Below, piece after piece: positions 56,043 through 64,000 of a stretch of 64,000 nucleotides of DNA. Within the stretch, counting starts at the first letter, position 1, and each line of letters begins with the position of its first letter. Below the pieces are notes generated by a model that was given only the letters and a program-made list of their open reading frames with translations, ran no database searches and had not been told where the DNA came from. The position numbers were made by a program, and so were the translations under genes. The stretch is from Roseateles chitinivorans (GTDB lineage: Bacteria; Pseudomonadota; Gammaproteobacteria; Burkholderiales; Burkholderiaceae_C): assembly GCF_002761755.1 (NCBI RefSeq), contig NZ_PEOG01000009.1, positions 1 to 64,000 on the forward strand. The letters run 5' to 3'.

Positions 56043-57458
56043 ATGAGCAGTCCCTTGAGTTCCACCACCGCTCCTTCGCCGCTGTTCCCGCTCTCGCCGC
56101 TGCCGGCGTTCGGTTACGCCTCGCCCTTCCCCGGCACCTTCGTGTTCGGCGTGTCCGCCTCCGCGCCGCAGATCGAAGGCGCCGCCTTCGAGGGCGGCAA
56201 GGGCGAGTCCAACTGGGACCGCTTCAGCCGCCAGCCGGGCGCCGTCCATGGCGGCGACACGCTGGACGTGGCGGTCGACCATTACCACCGCTTCGACGAG
56301 GACTTCGCGCTGATGGCCTCGCTGGGCCTGAAGGACTACCGGATGTCCATCGCCTGGCCGCGGATCATTCCGGACGGCACCGGCGCGGTGAACGAGGCCG
56401 GCATCGACTTCTACCGCCGCCTCTTCGCCAGCATGCGCAAGCACGGCATCAGGCCGTGGGTGACGCTGTTCCACTGGGACCTGCCGATGGCGCTGGAGGA
56501 GCGCGGCGGCTGGACCTCGCGCGAGACCGTCGACGCCTTCGCCCGTTATGCCGAAGTGGTCGTGAAGACCTTCTCCGACGAGGTCAAGCACTGGATCACG
56601 CTCAACGAGATCCGCTGCTTCACGATGCTGGCCTACGGCTACGGCACCAAGGCGCCGGGTCGCCGCGAGCCGGAAGCCGTCGTCAACCAGACCTACCACC
56701 ATGCGATCGTCGCCCATGGCCATGCGGTGCGGGCGGTGCGCCAGCACGGCGGCCCCGGCGCCCAGGTCGGCCTGACCGACAACTGCGACGTCAGCGTGCC
56801 GGTCAGCGAAAGCCCGGAGGACATCGCCGCCGCGACCGCCTGGTTCCGCGACCGCAATGCCCACATCCTGGGCGCGATCCACGCCGGCCACTATCCCGAG
56901 TCCTACCTGAAGCGCGTCGGCGACGCCGCGCCGAAGGTGCTGCCGGGCGACTTCGACCTGATCAGCCAGCCGACCGACTTCCTCGGCCTGAACATCTACA
57001 CCGGCCACTATGTGCGCGCCGCTGACAACGCGCAGGGCTATGAGCAGCTCGCATTGCCGAAGAACTACCCGCGCGCCGATCCGCCCTGGCTGCACCTGGT
57101 GCCGCAGTCGATGTACTGGGCGCCGCGGATGGCGGCCCAGCTCTACGGCCATCGCTCGATCTACATCACCGAGAACGGCTGCGGCTACGACGACGAGCCG
57201 GTGACCGACGGCGAATGCCACGACCTGCACCGGCGCGACTTCGTGCGCGGCCACCTGCGCGAGCTGCATCGCGCGATCGGCGACGGCGTGCCGGTGAACG
57301 GCTATTTCCTCTGGTCCTTCATCGACAACTTCGAATGGGAGGACGGCTACCAGCGGCGCTTCGGCATCGTGCACTGCGACTACGGCACGCAGGTCCGCAC
57401 GCCCAAGCTGTCGGCGCGGTACTACGCCCGGATCGTCCAGGAACGGCGCATCCTCTGA
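56043..57458 (+). CDS. GH1 beta-glucosidase
   Basis: 471 aa, no signal peptide. Barrel with FVFGVSASAPQIEGAAFEGGKGESNWDRF, KDYRMSIAWPRIIPDGTG, acid/base Glu189 in TLNEI, nucleophile Glu377 in ITENGCGYD, and WSFIDNFEWEDGYQRRFGIVHCD at the end. The residue after the acid/base Glu is Ile where GH1 normally has Pro (NEP). It should cleave glucose from cello-oligosaccharides in the cytoplasm after GH31 has removed xylose. It sits 39 bp after the esterase and 54 bp before the transporter. Confidence 0.94.
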   Translation: MSSPLSSTTAPSPLFPLSPLPAFGYASPFPGTFVFGVSASAPQIEGAAFEGGKGESNWDRFSRQPGAVHGGDTLDVAVDHYHRFDEDFALMASLGLKDYRMSIAWPRIIPDGTGAVNEAGIDFYRRLFASMRKHGIRPWVTLFHWDLPMALEERGGWTSRETVDAFARYAEVVVKTFSDEVKHWITLNEIRCFTMLAYGYGTKAPGRREPEAVVNQTYHHAIVAHGHAVRAVRQHGGPGAQVGLTDNCDVSVPVSESPEDIAAATAWFRDRNAHILGAIHAGHYPESYLKRVGDAAPKVLPGDFDLISQPTDFLGLNIYTGHYVRAADNAQGYEQLALPKNYPRADPPWLHLVPQSMYWAPRMAAQLYGHRSIYITENGCGYDDEPVTDGECHDLHRRDFVRGHLRELHRAIGDGVPVNGYFLWSFIDNFEWEDGYQRRFGIVHCDYGTQVRTPKLSARYYARIVQERRIL

Positions 57459-57512
57459 GCCGCCGCCCTCGCCAGAAACCATGAAAGGACGCGGGGCCGC
57501 CCCGCCACCGCC

Positions 57513-58973
57513 ATGAGCGCACACAGCCTGTCTTCCACCGCCGCGGACGCACCGCCGGCGCCGCACGTGATCCACCCCGCCGACCGCGTGCCGATGCCGC
57601 AGAAGGTCGGCTACGGGCTCGGCTCGATGATCGACCTCTGGGGCCACTGGCTCTATGCGTCGCTGGCCTTCCACGTCTTCAATGTGTTCCTGGGCGTCGC
57701 GCCGGGCCTGATCTCGACGGCCCAGATGATCAAGATCTTCATCGACGCCGCCTCGGACGCGGTCTTCGGCTGGATCTCCGACAACACCCGCACCCGCTAC
57801 GGCCGGCGGCGGCCCTTCATCCTGGTCGGCGGCGTGCTGGCGGGCATCGGCCTGCCGCTGATGTTCGCCGTCGGCCGCGGATGGACGGACATGCAGTACT
57901 TCATGTTCATGGTGATCTCCACCGCCATCTACGTGCCGGTGATGAGCTGCTTCAACATGCCCTGGCTGAGCCTGGGCTCGGAGATGACGCCGGACTATCA
58001 CGAGCGCACCAACGTGATGTCCATCAAGAACGCGATCCAGAAGGCCCCGGAGCTGGCGATGTTCTTCGCCGCGCAGTTCACGACGCTGGCCTGGTTCCAT
58101 GACGCGGACGGCAAGCCCGACATCCTGCGCGGCGCGCAGACCTACTGCGCGCTGCTGGGCGCGGTGATGGTGGGTGTGTCCATCGTGATGTTCATGACGG
58201 TGCGGGAGCGCTACTACGAGAAGCTGGTGGCGCATTCGCAGACCCACATTCCCTTCGCCGACACGCTGTGGCGCACGCTGCGCTGCCGGCCGTTCCGGCA
58301 CATCCTCGGGATGATGCTGGCCTACGGCATCGGCACGGCGATGGTGTCGGCGCTGGGCTACTACGCCACCGTCTACTACGTCTGCAAGGGCGACATCGCG
58401 CTGGCGACCAAGTGGAACACCGCGATGGGCGTGGCCGGCATGGTGTTCGGCTTCATCGGCATCCCGTTCTTCAACTTCATCGCGCGGCGCCACGGCAAGC
58501 GCGCGGCGCTGGCGCTGGTGCTGTCGCTGGCGATCTGCGCCTTCATCGGCGACTGGTGGCTCTACGACCCGGAGCGCCCCGCGCTGCAGCTGCTGGCCTG
58601 CGGCTTCGTCGCCTTCACCGGCGCGGGCTTCTGGACGCTCTACGGCTCGACGGTGGCCGACGTCATCGACTACGACGAGCTGCAGACCGGCCAGCGCCGG
58701 GAGGGCTCGTTCGCCGCCTGCCAGTCGTGGATCTCCAAGGTCGGCATCGCGCTGGGCGTGGGCGCCTCGGGCTGGATCCTGCAGTTCACCGGCTTCGATT
58801 CGAAGCTGCCGGTGCAGAGCGATCACGCGATCTTCATGATCCGCATCCTGCTGTCGGGCATCCCGGTGCTGGGCCTGCTGCTGGCGCTGATCTCGGTGTC
58901 GCGCTTCGAATTGACCGAGCACGGCATGGCGGAGATCCGCAGCCGCCTCGAAGCCCAGCGCGGCGCCGTCTGA
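57513..58973 (+). CDS. GPH-family sugar transporter (MFS)
   Basis: 486 aa with about 12 membrane segments. Family marks of the glycoside-pentoside-hexuronide group: an early KVGYGLGSMIDLWGHWLYASLAFHVFNVF, the cytoplasmic loop DAASDAVFGWISDNTRTRYGRRRPFILVG, and in the second half YGSTVADVIDYDELQTGQRREGSFAACQSWISKVGIALG. It probably takes xyloglucan-derived oligosaccharides or xylosides from periplasm to cytoplasm by cation symport. It is the only inner-membrane sugar carrier in the window. It follows GH1 and is followed by a hairpin. Confidence 0.9.
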   Translation: MSAHSLSSTAADAPPAPHVIHPADRVPMPQKVGYGLGSMIDLWGHWLYASLAFHVFNVFLGVAPGLISTAQMIKIFIDAASDAVFGWISDNTRTRYGRRRPFILVGGVLAGIGLPLMFAVGRGWTDMQYFMFMVISTAIYVPVMSCFNMPWLSLGSEMTPDYHERTNVMSIKNAIQKAPELAMFFAAQFTTLAWFHDADGKPDILRGAQTYCALLGAVMVGVSIVMFMTVRERYYEKLVAHSQTHIPFADTLWRTLRCRPFRHILGMMLAYGIGTAMVSALGYYATVYYVCKGDIALATKWNTAMGVAGMVFGFIGIPFFNFIARRHGKRAALALVLSLAICAFIGDWWLYDPERPALQLLACGFVAFTGAGFWTLYGSTVADVIDYDELQTGQRREGSFAACQSWISKVGIALGVGASGWILQFTGFDSKLPVQSDHAIFMIRILLSGIPVLGLLLALISVSRFELTEHGMAEIRSRLEAQRGAV

Positions 58974-58977
58974 GGCC

Positions 58978-58999
58978 GCGCCGGCCGCTGCGCCGGCGC
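58978..58999 (+). terminator. GC hairpin after the transporter gene
   Basis: GCGCCGG at 58978-58984 and CCGGCGC at 58993-58999 surround 8 bases, directly after the stop. No T run. It probably separates the receptor-to-transporter unit from the GH5 gene. Confidence 0.45.
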
Positions 59000-59096
59000 C
59001 CGTCCCGCGGGTGGTTCATCGAGCTTTCCAGAGTCCTCACCGGACCGTGCGCGCGACCGCGCGCATGACTCAACCGCAACGTACGGAGACAAGACG

Positions 59097-60476
59097 ATGA
59101 AGGCACGAACCCTGGCCGCGCTGCTGATGGCAGCGACCGGCCTGACGAGCGGACTGCAGGCCGGCGCGCAGAGCTGCTCGCCGACGACGATCACCCCCTA
59201 CATCAAGGTGGGCAGCGGCGCCTGGACCAACACCTCGACGGTGACGGTGGCCGCCGGCGACACGCTGCGACTGGGTCCACAGCCCACCAGCGGCGGCTCC
59301 TGGGCCTGGTCCGGCTGCGCGTCGGGCAGCGCGCGCGAGATCGGCCTGACGGCCAAGGCCAGTTGCACCGCGGTGGCGACCTACACCAACAGCTGCGGCG
59401 CGAAGTCGACGCAGAACTTCGTCCTCACCGTGCCCGGCATGCGGGACCTGACCAGCCTGCAGCTGTCCAAGCTGATGGGCGCCGGCTGGAACATGGGCAA
59501 CACGCTGGAGGCGATCGGCGGCGAGACGGCGTGGGGCAACCCGATGGCCACGCAGGCGCTGTTCAACGCGGTGAAGGCGGCGGGCTTCAAGACGGTGCGG
59601 ATCCCGGTGTCCTGGAAGCAGTACGCCGATGCCAACGACAACATCAGCGCGAGCTGGATGGCGCGGGTGACGCAGGTCGTCAACTACGCGCGCAACGCCG
59701 GCCTGTACACGATGATCAACATCCACTGGGATGGGGGCTGGATGCAGCCGACCTATGCCCAGCAGTCGGCGGTCAATGCGCGCATCACGAAGTTCTGGAC
59801 GCAGATCGCCAACAACTTCAAGGGCCACGACGACATGCTGCTGTTCGCCGGCACCAACGAGGTGATGGTGGACGGCGACTACGGCACGCCGACGGTCGAG
59901 TACTACACGGTGCAGAACAGCTTCAACCAGACCTTCGTGAACGCGGTGCGGGCGACGGGCGGGAGCAACCTGGCGCGCCATCTGGTCGTGCAGGGCTTCA
60001 ACACCAACATCGATCACGCGGTGAATTTCGCGACGATGCCGAGCGACTCGGTGGGTCGCCGGCTGATGATGGAAGTGCACTTCTACGACCCCTACAACTT
60101 CACGCTGAACGACAAGAGCAGCATCTGGCAGTGGGGGGCGGGCGCGACGAGCGCGGCCAACACCGAGACGTGGGCGAACGAGGCCTACATCGACGGCCAG
60201 TTCCAGAAGATGAAGACCCGCTTCGTCGACCAGGGTATCCCGGTGATCCTGGGCGAGTTCGGCGCGATCCGCCGTACCGAGTACGCCGGCGCGGAGACCT
60301 ACCGCACCGCCTGGGACCGGTATGTGGCACGGGCCGCATGGACGCGGGGCGCGGTGCCGGTCTACTGGGACGCGGGTTATCCGAACGACAACCACAGCAT
60401 GGGGCTGTTCGACCGCAACACCGGTGCGGTGGTGCATCCGTCGATCGTGAGCGCCATCGTCGACTCGGCGAAGTGA
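59097..60476 (+). CDS. GH5 endoglucanase (probably subfamily GH5_4)
   Basis: 459 aa, GGAG before the ATG. Signal peptide to about residue 24. Residues 25-112 form a cysteine-bearing Ig-like or CBM-like domain (CSPTTITPYIKVGSGAWTNTSTVTVAAGD). The GH5 barrel starts near 118 (MGAGWNMGNTLEAIGGETAWGNP), with acid/base Glu255 in AGTNEVM and nucleophile Glu387 in LGEFGAIRR. GAGWNMGNTLEA and the short loops fit GH5_4, which includes endo-xyloglucanases. It is the last gene of the xyloglucan run, separated by 123 bp and a hairpin. Xyloglucan as substrate follows from context. Confidence 0.93.
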   Translation: MKARTLAALLMAATGLTSGLQAGAQSCSPTTITPYIKVGSGAWTNTSTVTVAAGDTLRLGPQPTSGGSWAWSGCASGSAREIGLTAKASCTAVATYTNSCGAKSTQNFVLTVPGMRDLTSLQLSKLMGAGWNMGNTLEAIGGETAWGNPMATQALFNAVKAAGFKTVRIPVSWKQYADANDNISASWMARVTQVVNYARNAGLYTMINIHWDGGWMQPTYAQQSAVNARITKFWTQIANNFKGHDDMLLFAGTNEVMVDGDYGTPTVEYYTVQNSFNQTFVNAVRATGGSNLARHLVVQGFNTNIDHAVNFATMPSDSVGRRLMMEVHFYDPYNFTLNDKSSIWQWGAGATSAANTETWANEAYIDGQFQKMKTRFVDQGIPVILGEFGAIRRTEYAGAETYRTAWDRYVARAAWTRGAVPVYWDAGYPNDNHSMGLFDRNTGAVVHPSIVSAIVDSAK

Positions 60477-60576
60477 CGATCAGCGCGGCGGCGCTTCCAC
60501 TTGCCTACGCATAGGAATCCCGCTTGCCGCAGGGCCATGTCGACCGCTTCGTCGGTCCCGCCTCCAGGAGGACGAC

Positions 60577-60885
60577 ATGGCCCATCCCGATCCCCATCGC
60601 GCTGGCGCGGAACGCGACCAGCGCCGCCACGCCGGCCAGACCGGCGAACTGAGCGACCTTGGCCAGCAGGACAAGTCGCAAGGCAGGCCCGGCACCCACG
60701 CGCCGCAACGGCGCGAGGAGGAATCGCGCGGCGCCGCGCCGGACGACGGCAGCAGCCGCGCTCGCAGCCCGGGCAGCGGCAGCGGCAATGACACCAGCAA
60801 GGACGACGCCCACTTCGCGCCGGAGAGCGGCGAGAAGCCCGAAGCCCTGGGCGGCGAGCGCCAACCGCCGGGTGGCGCGTCCTGA
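60577..60885 (+). CDS. Small hydrophilic protein
   Basis: 102 aa with AGGAGG before the ATG. Almost entirely polar and charged, with many Asp, Glu, Gly, Ser, Gln and Arg residues and no hydrophobic core, so intrinsically disordered. No family recognised. It is the first of three short genes in a row, likely one operon. A desiccation or stress-type role is possible by composition only. Confidence 0.6.
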   Translation: MAHPDPHRAGAERDQRRHAGQTGELSDLGQQDKSQGRPGTHAPQRREEESRGAAPDDGSSRARSPGSGSGNDTSKDDAHFAPESGEKPEALGGERQPPGGAS

Positions 60886-60925
60886 GCGACACGCCACTTC
60901 CCGCAACGACTTTCCCCTGCACGCC

Positions 60926-61444
60926 ATGCCGCAAGCCGATCAATTGAAGAAGGAAGCCCAGCGTCTCGCCGGTGAAGCCAAGCACCCGAGCGAGAAGCTG
61001 CCGACTTACCAGGAGTTGCTGGACAACGCCATCGAGGACACCTTCCCGGCCAGCGATCCGATCGCCGTCGGCGGTGCGACGAAGATCGCCGAGCCGCACA
61101 CGACTCTGCGCGACGCGAAGGACTGGACGCTCAAGCCGGGCAGCGAGTTGCCGCCCGGCAGCGAGGCGGCCCCGACCGCATCGGCCGGTGGGCCGGAGCT
61201 GTCCGAGCCGTGCGAAGGCTTCGTCGAGCGCCCGATGACCTTGCAAGCCACCGTCGAGGACGCGGTGCAGGTGCCGCGCGGCCCCTGCACGATCGAGCAG
61301 AGCGAACACCGCGCAGTGCTGCGCTGGACGGAGAACGGCGAGGAGCGTTGCGGCTCGATGGCGATCGAGGACTATCGCGACCGCCTCGCCGACGGCGCAC
61401 TGCGTCGGGGCGAGCGCGGCGATTCCGAAGGAGCCACCCCATGA
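60926..61444 (+). CDS. Hypothetical protein with NAIEDTFPASDPIA motif
   Basis: 172 aa from the ATG at 60926, 40 bp after the previous gene. The segment LLDNAIEDTFPASDPIAV near residues 31-48 is a conserved short motif found in many small uncharacterised proteobacterial proteins. Residues 100-155 (MTLQATVEDAVQVPRGPCTIEQSEHRAVLRWTE) look like a short beta domain. No enzymatic residues can be named. It overlaps the next gene by ATGA. Confidence 0.65.
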   Translation: MPQADQLKKEAQRLAGEAKHPSEKLPTYQELLDNAIEDTFPASDPIAVGGATKIAEPHTTLRDAKDWTLKPGSELPPGSEAAPTASAGGPELSEPCEGFVERPMTLQATVEDAVQVPRGPCTIEQSEHRAVLRWTENGEERCGSMAIEDYRDRLADGALRRGERGDSEGATP

Positions 61445-61701
61445 CCGCCCCCGAATCCCGCCAGCGACAGACCGAGGCGACGCCGGTGTCGAGCCCGACG
61501 ACGCCCTCGGACAAGCCCCGGTCCGACGAGGCCAAGCGCCTGATGGAGCAGGAGCGCGACGCGATCGAGAACGCCCGTGAGGGCTATGACGACAAGCCCG
61601 TCGATACGCCGCTCACCGGCAAGGAGACGTTCGACGAGACCGCCCGGCACGGCACCGAGCCCACGCACGTGCCGAGCACCGGCTCGGATCGCCGCGGCTG
61701 A
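61441..61701 (+). CDS. Small disordered protein
   Basis: 86 aa, ATG overlapping the previous stop. Rich in Glu, Lys, Pro, Thr and Asp, with a short helix (DEAKRLMEQERDAIENAREGYDD) and a tail ending SDRRG. No cysteine, no membrane segment, no known domain. Tight coupling to the two upstream small genes suggests a shared role. Confidence 0.6.
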   Translation: MTAPESRQRQTEATPVSSPTTPSDKPRSDEAKRLMEQERDAIENAREGYDDKPVDTPLTGKETFDETARHGTEPTHVPSTGSDRRG

Positions 61702-61740
61702 CACCGGCGACCCAAAGGCCGTCGTCTCACCGCGTTCGGC

Positions 61741-62202
61741 TCAGAGCTCGATCCGTTGGTCGGCCAGGCTCCAGTCCTGCGTTCCGGCGGTCCGGCTCTT
61801 GGACTGACGCCAGACGGCGCCGCACTGGCGGCATTGCCAGTGGAAATGCAGCACCCGCCGCGTGCGCCGGTCGGCGCCCAGGAAATCCAGCTCGGCCTCC
61901 CAGTCGTTCGCGGGTTCGTCGGCAATCCGCGCGCACGTCGGGCACTCCGCCACCGTGACGGTGGGCGGCGGCTGATCGACGGGAAGCAGCGGGGTCGGGC
62001 TCTCGCCTGACTGGGCCAGCACCTGCGTCAGATGCTCGCGGAACAGCGCGCAGGCGTTCGCGGAAGCCTCGGCCAGCTCCCGCAGCTCGGCCTCGGTCGG
62101 GGTGTGGCCCGCGCGCACCCTGCCGTAGAGATGACGCGCCAAGGCACGGCACCGCGTCTCGGCGGCTGTCCATCGAAGGTAGAGAGATTCCTCGTGCCGC
62201 AT
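61741..62202 (-). CDS. Hypothetical protein with C-terminal zinc-ribbon-like cysteines
   Basis: 153 aa. The start at 62202 has GGGAGG seven bases upstream; a longer frame to 62349 lacks support. An N-terminal helical half (YLRWTAAETRCRALARHLYGRVRAGHTPTEAELRELAEASANACALFREHL) is followed by a Pro-rich linker, then CPTC near residue 101 and CRQC near 136, which together could bind zinc. No named family is recognised. It is convergent with the small-protein operon. Confidence 0.6.
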   Translation of the reverse strand: MRHEESLYLRWTAAETRCRALARHLYGRVRAGHTPTEAELRELAEASANACALFREHLTQVLAQSGESPTPLLPVDQPPPTVTVAECPTCARIADEPANDWEAELDFLGADRRTRRVLHFHWQCRQCGAVWRQSKSRTAGTQDWSLADQRIEL

Positions 62203-62415
62203 GCGACCTCCCGGTGGAACGGTGCACATGCGGGCTGCTGAAGCGAGGGCTTCGTCGCCCAGGGCACAAGGAGGGCGGCACAGAAGAATCCCGATGGTGA
62301 ACTGTTTTCCCTGTTCGTTGGGCGCTTGACCACTTTGCGAACATTTCAAGGGAAATCGCGGATGGCGGTGCGGTGGACGGGGTGAACCGCGGGAGAGGTG
62401 GGCGGTAGCGAGCGG

Positions 62416-63123
62416 TCAGCGCCGAGGTTTCGCAGCAAACCACCGACGCGCGTCGTCGAGGGCCACCGGCTCGTCGAAGCCGTGATGGCGAAGCAGCGCC
62501 GCGATCGCCGACTCGTCGAGCGGCACCAATGCGAACGAATGCGTCCAGGCGTCATCACCCATGAGGTAGCGCAGGGTCATGCGGACCTGCTCGACGCCAT
62601 CGACGGTGGCGCGATCCAAGGCGGCCACTTCGATGGCCAGTTCGCTTGATCGACTCAGCGGTCCGAGGACGGCAGTGCGTAGCCAGTGGGCGTTCTGGCA
62701 TTGAAGGATCAATTGGCCATGCGGCGCGACATGCCGGCTGGCAGCGGCGATGAAGGCGTGACGGATTGACGCCTCCGCGTGATTGATGAGGCCACTGGGC
62801 AGGAGCACGACATCGAAACGCTCGGGGAGCTCGAGTCGCTCGATGTCTGCGTGGACGCGGCGGACGCGGTCGGAGACGTGGGCGAGCATCTCGGCGGAGT
62901 TGTCGACGCCCGTGACGGTGCAACCGAAGTCCAGCAGGCGATGGGCGAGAAGGCCCGTGCCGCAGCCGAGGTCGAGGACCGAGGTTCCAGGGAGGAAGTG
63001 CCCGCGCAGGTGCTCGATCTCGCCGGCGTACCGGGCACGGCGGTAGAGCTCGACGGAGCATCCGTCGTGGGTTTGGCTGCCGGGGCCGGTGCCGGCGAAG
63101 AGGGGTTGGGGGTCGGCTTTCAT
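62416..63123 (-). CDS. Class I SAM-dependent methyltransferase
   Basis: 235 aa. Motif I reads VLDLGCGTGLLAHRLLD (GxGxG at 53-57), followed by VTGVDNSAEMLAHV (motif II acidic residue) and FDVVLLPSGLINH (motif IV region), then VAPHGQLILQ. The fold is a standard Rossmann methyltransferase; the substrate is unknown. It is divergent from the hydrolase gene across about 74 bp. Confidence 0.88.
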   Translation of the reverse strand: MKADPQPLFAGTGPGSQTHDGCSVELYRRARYAGEIEHLRGHFLPGTSVLDLGCGTGLLAHRLLDFGCTVTGVDNSAEMLAHVSDRVRRVHADIERLELPERFDVVLLPSGLINHAEASIRHAFIAAASRHVAPHGQLILQCQNAHWLRTAVLGPLSRSSELAIEVAALDRATVDGVEQVRMTLRYLMGDDAWTHSFALVPLDESAIAALLRHHGFDEPVALDDARRWFAAKPRR

Positions 63124-63197
63124 TCGTACTCCGCCAGTGGCCGCGAGCGTACTGGAAAGCGTGCAGCACGCAGGCCCCCGGGTTGCCCGTGAGCCGC

Positions 63198-64000
63198 ATG
63201 TGCTTCGACCGCTTCACCCTTGCTCACGCCACCTTGTCGCAGGCGACTCTGCGCTATCGGCGGGGCGGGTCGGGGGATCTCGCCGTGCTGCTGCTTCACG
63301 GCCACCCCCGCACGCATGCCACCTGGCACCGGGTCGCGCCGATCCTTGCGGACCATCATTCGGTGGTGTGCCCGGACCTTCGGGGTTATGGGGAGTCGAG
63401 CAAGCCGACCAGCGATGCGCAGCATGCCCCTTACAGCAAGCGGTCGATGGCGTCGGACCTGGTCGAGCTGATGACCCAGCTGGGTCACCGTCGTTTCGTC
63501 GTCGTCGGCCACGACCGCGGCGCGTATGTGGCGCTGCGTCTGGCGCTGGACCATCCCGAGCTGGTCCGCGGGTTGGTCATTCTTGAAACGGTGCCGATCT
63601 CCGAGGCCCTGCGACGCTGCGGCGCCGAGTTCGCTCAAGCCTGGTGGCACTGGTTCTTCTTCGCCCAGCCGGACAAGCCCGAAGCCGCCATTAATAGCGA
63701 CCCCAATCGCTGGTATGGCGATCCTGAGGAGAAGCGCCGGCAGATGGGCGACCGCGCCTTCGAGGACTACCAACGGGCGATCAACAACCCGTCCACGGTC
63801 TTTGCCATGTTGGAGGACTACCGCGCGGGGTTGGGCATTGACCGCGAGCACGAGGAGGCCGACCGGGCCGCCGGCCGAAAGGTGCGGTGCCCGCTCCTGT
63901 TCGGATGGGCGTCCGGTGACGATCTCGGCAGGCTGTACGGAAGTCCCGTCGAGATCTGGCGGGAATGGTGCGACGACGTGGTGGTCGAAAGGGTGTTCGA
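63198..64000 (+). CDS. Alpha/beta hydrolase, haloacetate-dehalogenase-like (partial, runs off window)
   Basis: At least 267 residues, open to the window end; ATG at 63198, with a GTG at 63189 in frame. The oxyanion motif HGHPRTHATWHRVAP, then CPDLRGYGESSKP, and the nucleophile elbow GHDRGA with Asp106. An Asp nucleophile and the HGHPRT/DLRGYG pattern are typical of fluoroacetate dehalogenase and soluble epoxide-hydrolase relatives. The cap helices contain WWHWFFFAQPDKPEAAIN, also seen in that group. The catalytic His would lie beyond the end. The substrate is uncertain. Confidence 0.85.
   Translation, partial: MCFDRFTLAHATLSQATLRYRRGGSGDLAVLLLHGHPRTHATWHRVAPILADHHSVVCPDLRGYGESSKPTSDAQHAPYSKRSMASDLVELMTQLGHRRFVVVGHDRGAYVALRLALDHPELVRGLVILETVPISEALRRCGAEFAQAWWHWFFFAQPDKPEAAINSDPNRWYGDPEEKRRQMGDRAFEDYQRAINNPSTVFAMLEDYRAGLGIDREHEEADRAAGRKVRCPLLFGWASGDDLGRLYGSPVEIWREWCDDVVVERVF

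Noticed and set aside
54486-58922. A 1478-codon open frame on the minus strand opposite GH95, the esterase, GH1 and the transporter
   Set aside because: It is Arg/His/Gly-rich, has no domain pattern and lies fully antisense to genes with intact catalytic motifs; long antisense frames are normal at this GC level.

Overview
The window is visibly GC-rich DNA with dense, well-spaced genes. The protein families (MacAB/NodT efflux, KatG, LigJ, DbpA, LysR and LacI regulators, a large TonB-dependent receptor) and strong Shine-Dalgarno sites point to a Gram-negative betaproteobacterium. My best guess is a Burkholderiales bacterium of the Roseateles/Mitsuaria/Pelomonas type, a polymer-degrading soil, rhizosphere or freshwater group; that assignment is inference. 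No rRNA, tRNA, CRISPR, insertion sequence or prophage was recognised.

Region 1 (1-27.4 kb) is ordinary chromosome. It starts with a partial macB-macA-NodT efflux operon (minus strand) whose upstream region carries two nested perfect inverted repeats. It continues with a GloA2/YaeR-type VOC protein, a MetA-type outer-membrane protein, a chalcone-isomerase-fold periplasmic protein and a glutaredoxin. A plus-strand cluster of four genes follows (TPR-like winged-helix protein, beta-propeller, DUF899 thioredoxin-fold protein, membrane protein). An oxidative-stress pair comes next, katG divergent from a 1-Cys peroxiredoxin. After that come a LysR/SDR/tautomerase set, an isolated LigJ-type 4-oxalomesaconate hydratase beside a YitT-like membrane protein, a HI0933 flavoprotein, a DUF885 metallopeptidase-like protein, another LysR gene, and two overlapping DEAD-box helicase genes (dbpA and a rhlE type).

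Region 2 (27.4-60.5 kb) is the centrepiece: about 33 kb of plus-strand genes that together read as a xyloglucan utilisation locus. It opens with a perfect 18-bp LacI-type palindrome, galT, galK and a LacI-family regulator, then a Tat-type lipoprotein with autotransporter-associated strand repeats. Next are GH43, GH39, GH31 (YicI-type alpha-xylosidase) and GH9; then a ROK/XylR-type regulator, xylB and xylA; then a TonB-dependent receptor, GH35, GH74, GH95, an SGNH esterase with an N-terminal beta-sandwich, GH1, a GPH-family sugar transporter and a GH5 endoglucanase. Inferred flow: secreted GH74, GH5 and GH9 cut the glucan backbone. The TonB receptor imports oligosaccharides into the periplasm. 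GH95, GH35, GH39, GH43 and the esterase trim fucose, galactose, pentoses and acyl groups there. The GPH permease brings cores into the cytoplasm, where GH31 and GH1 (both without signal peptides) release xylose and glucose. XylA/XylB and GalK/GalT feed xylose and galactose into central metabolism. LacI and ROK proteins probably sense galactose-type and xylose-type signals.

Region 3 (60.5-64.0 kb) has three small hydrophilic proteins in a compact operon, a putative zinc-ribbon protein, a SAM methyltransferase and a divergent, truncated alpha/beta hydrolase resembling haloacetate dehalogenases.
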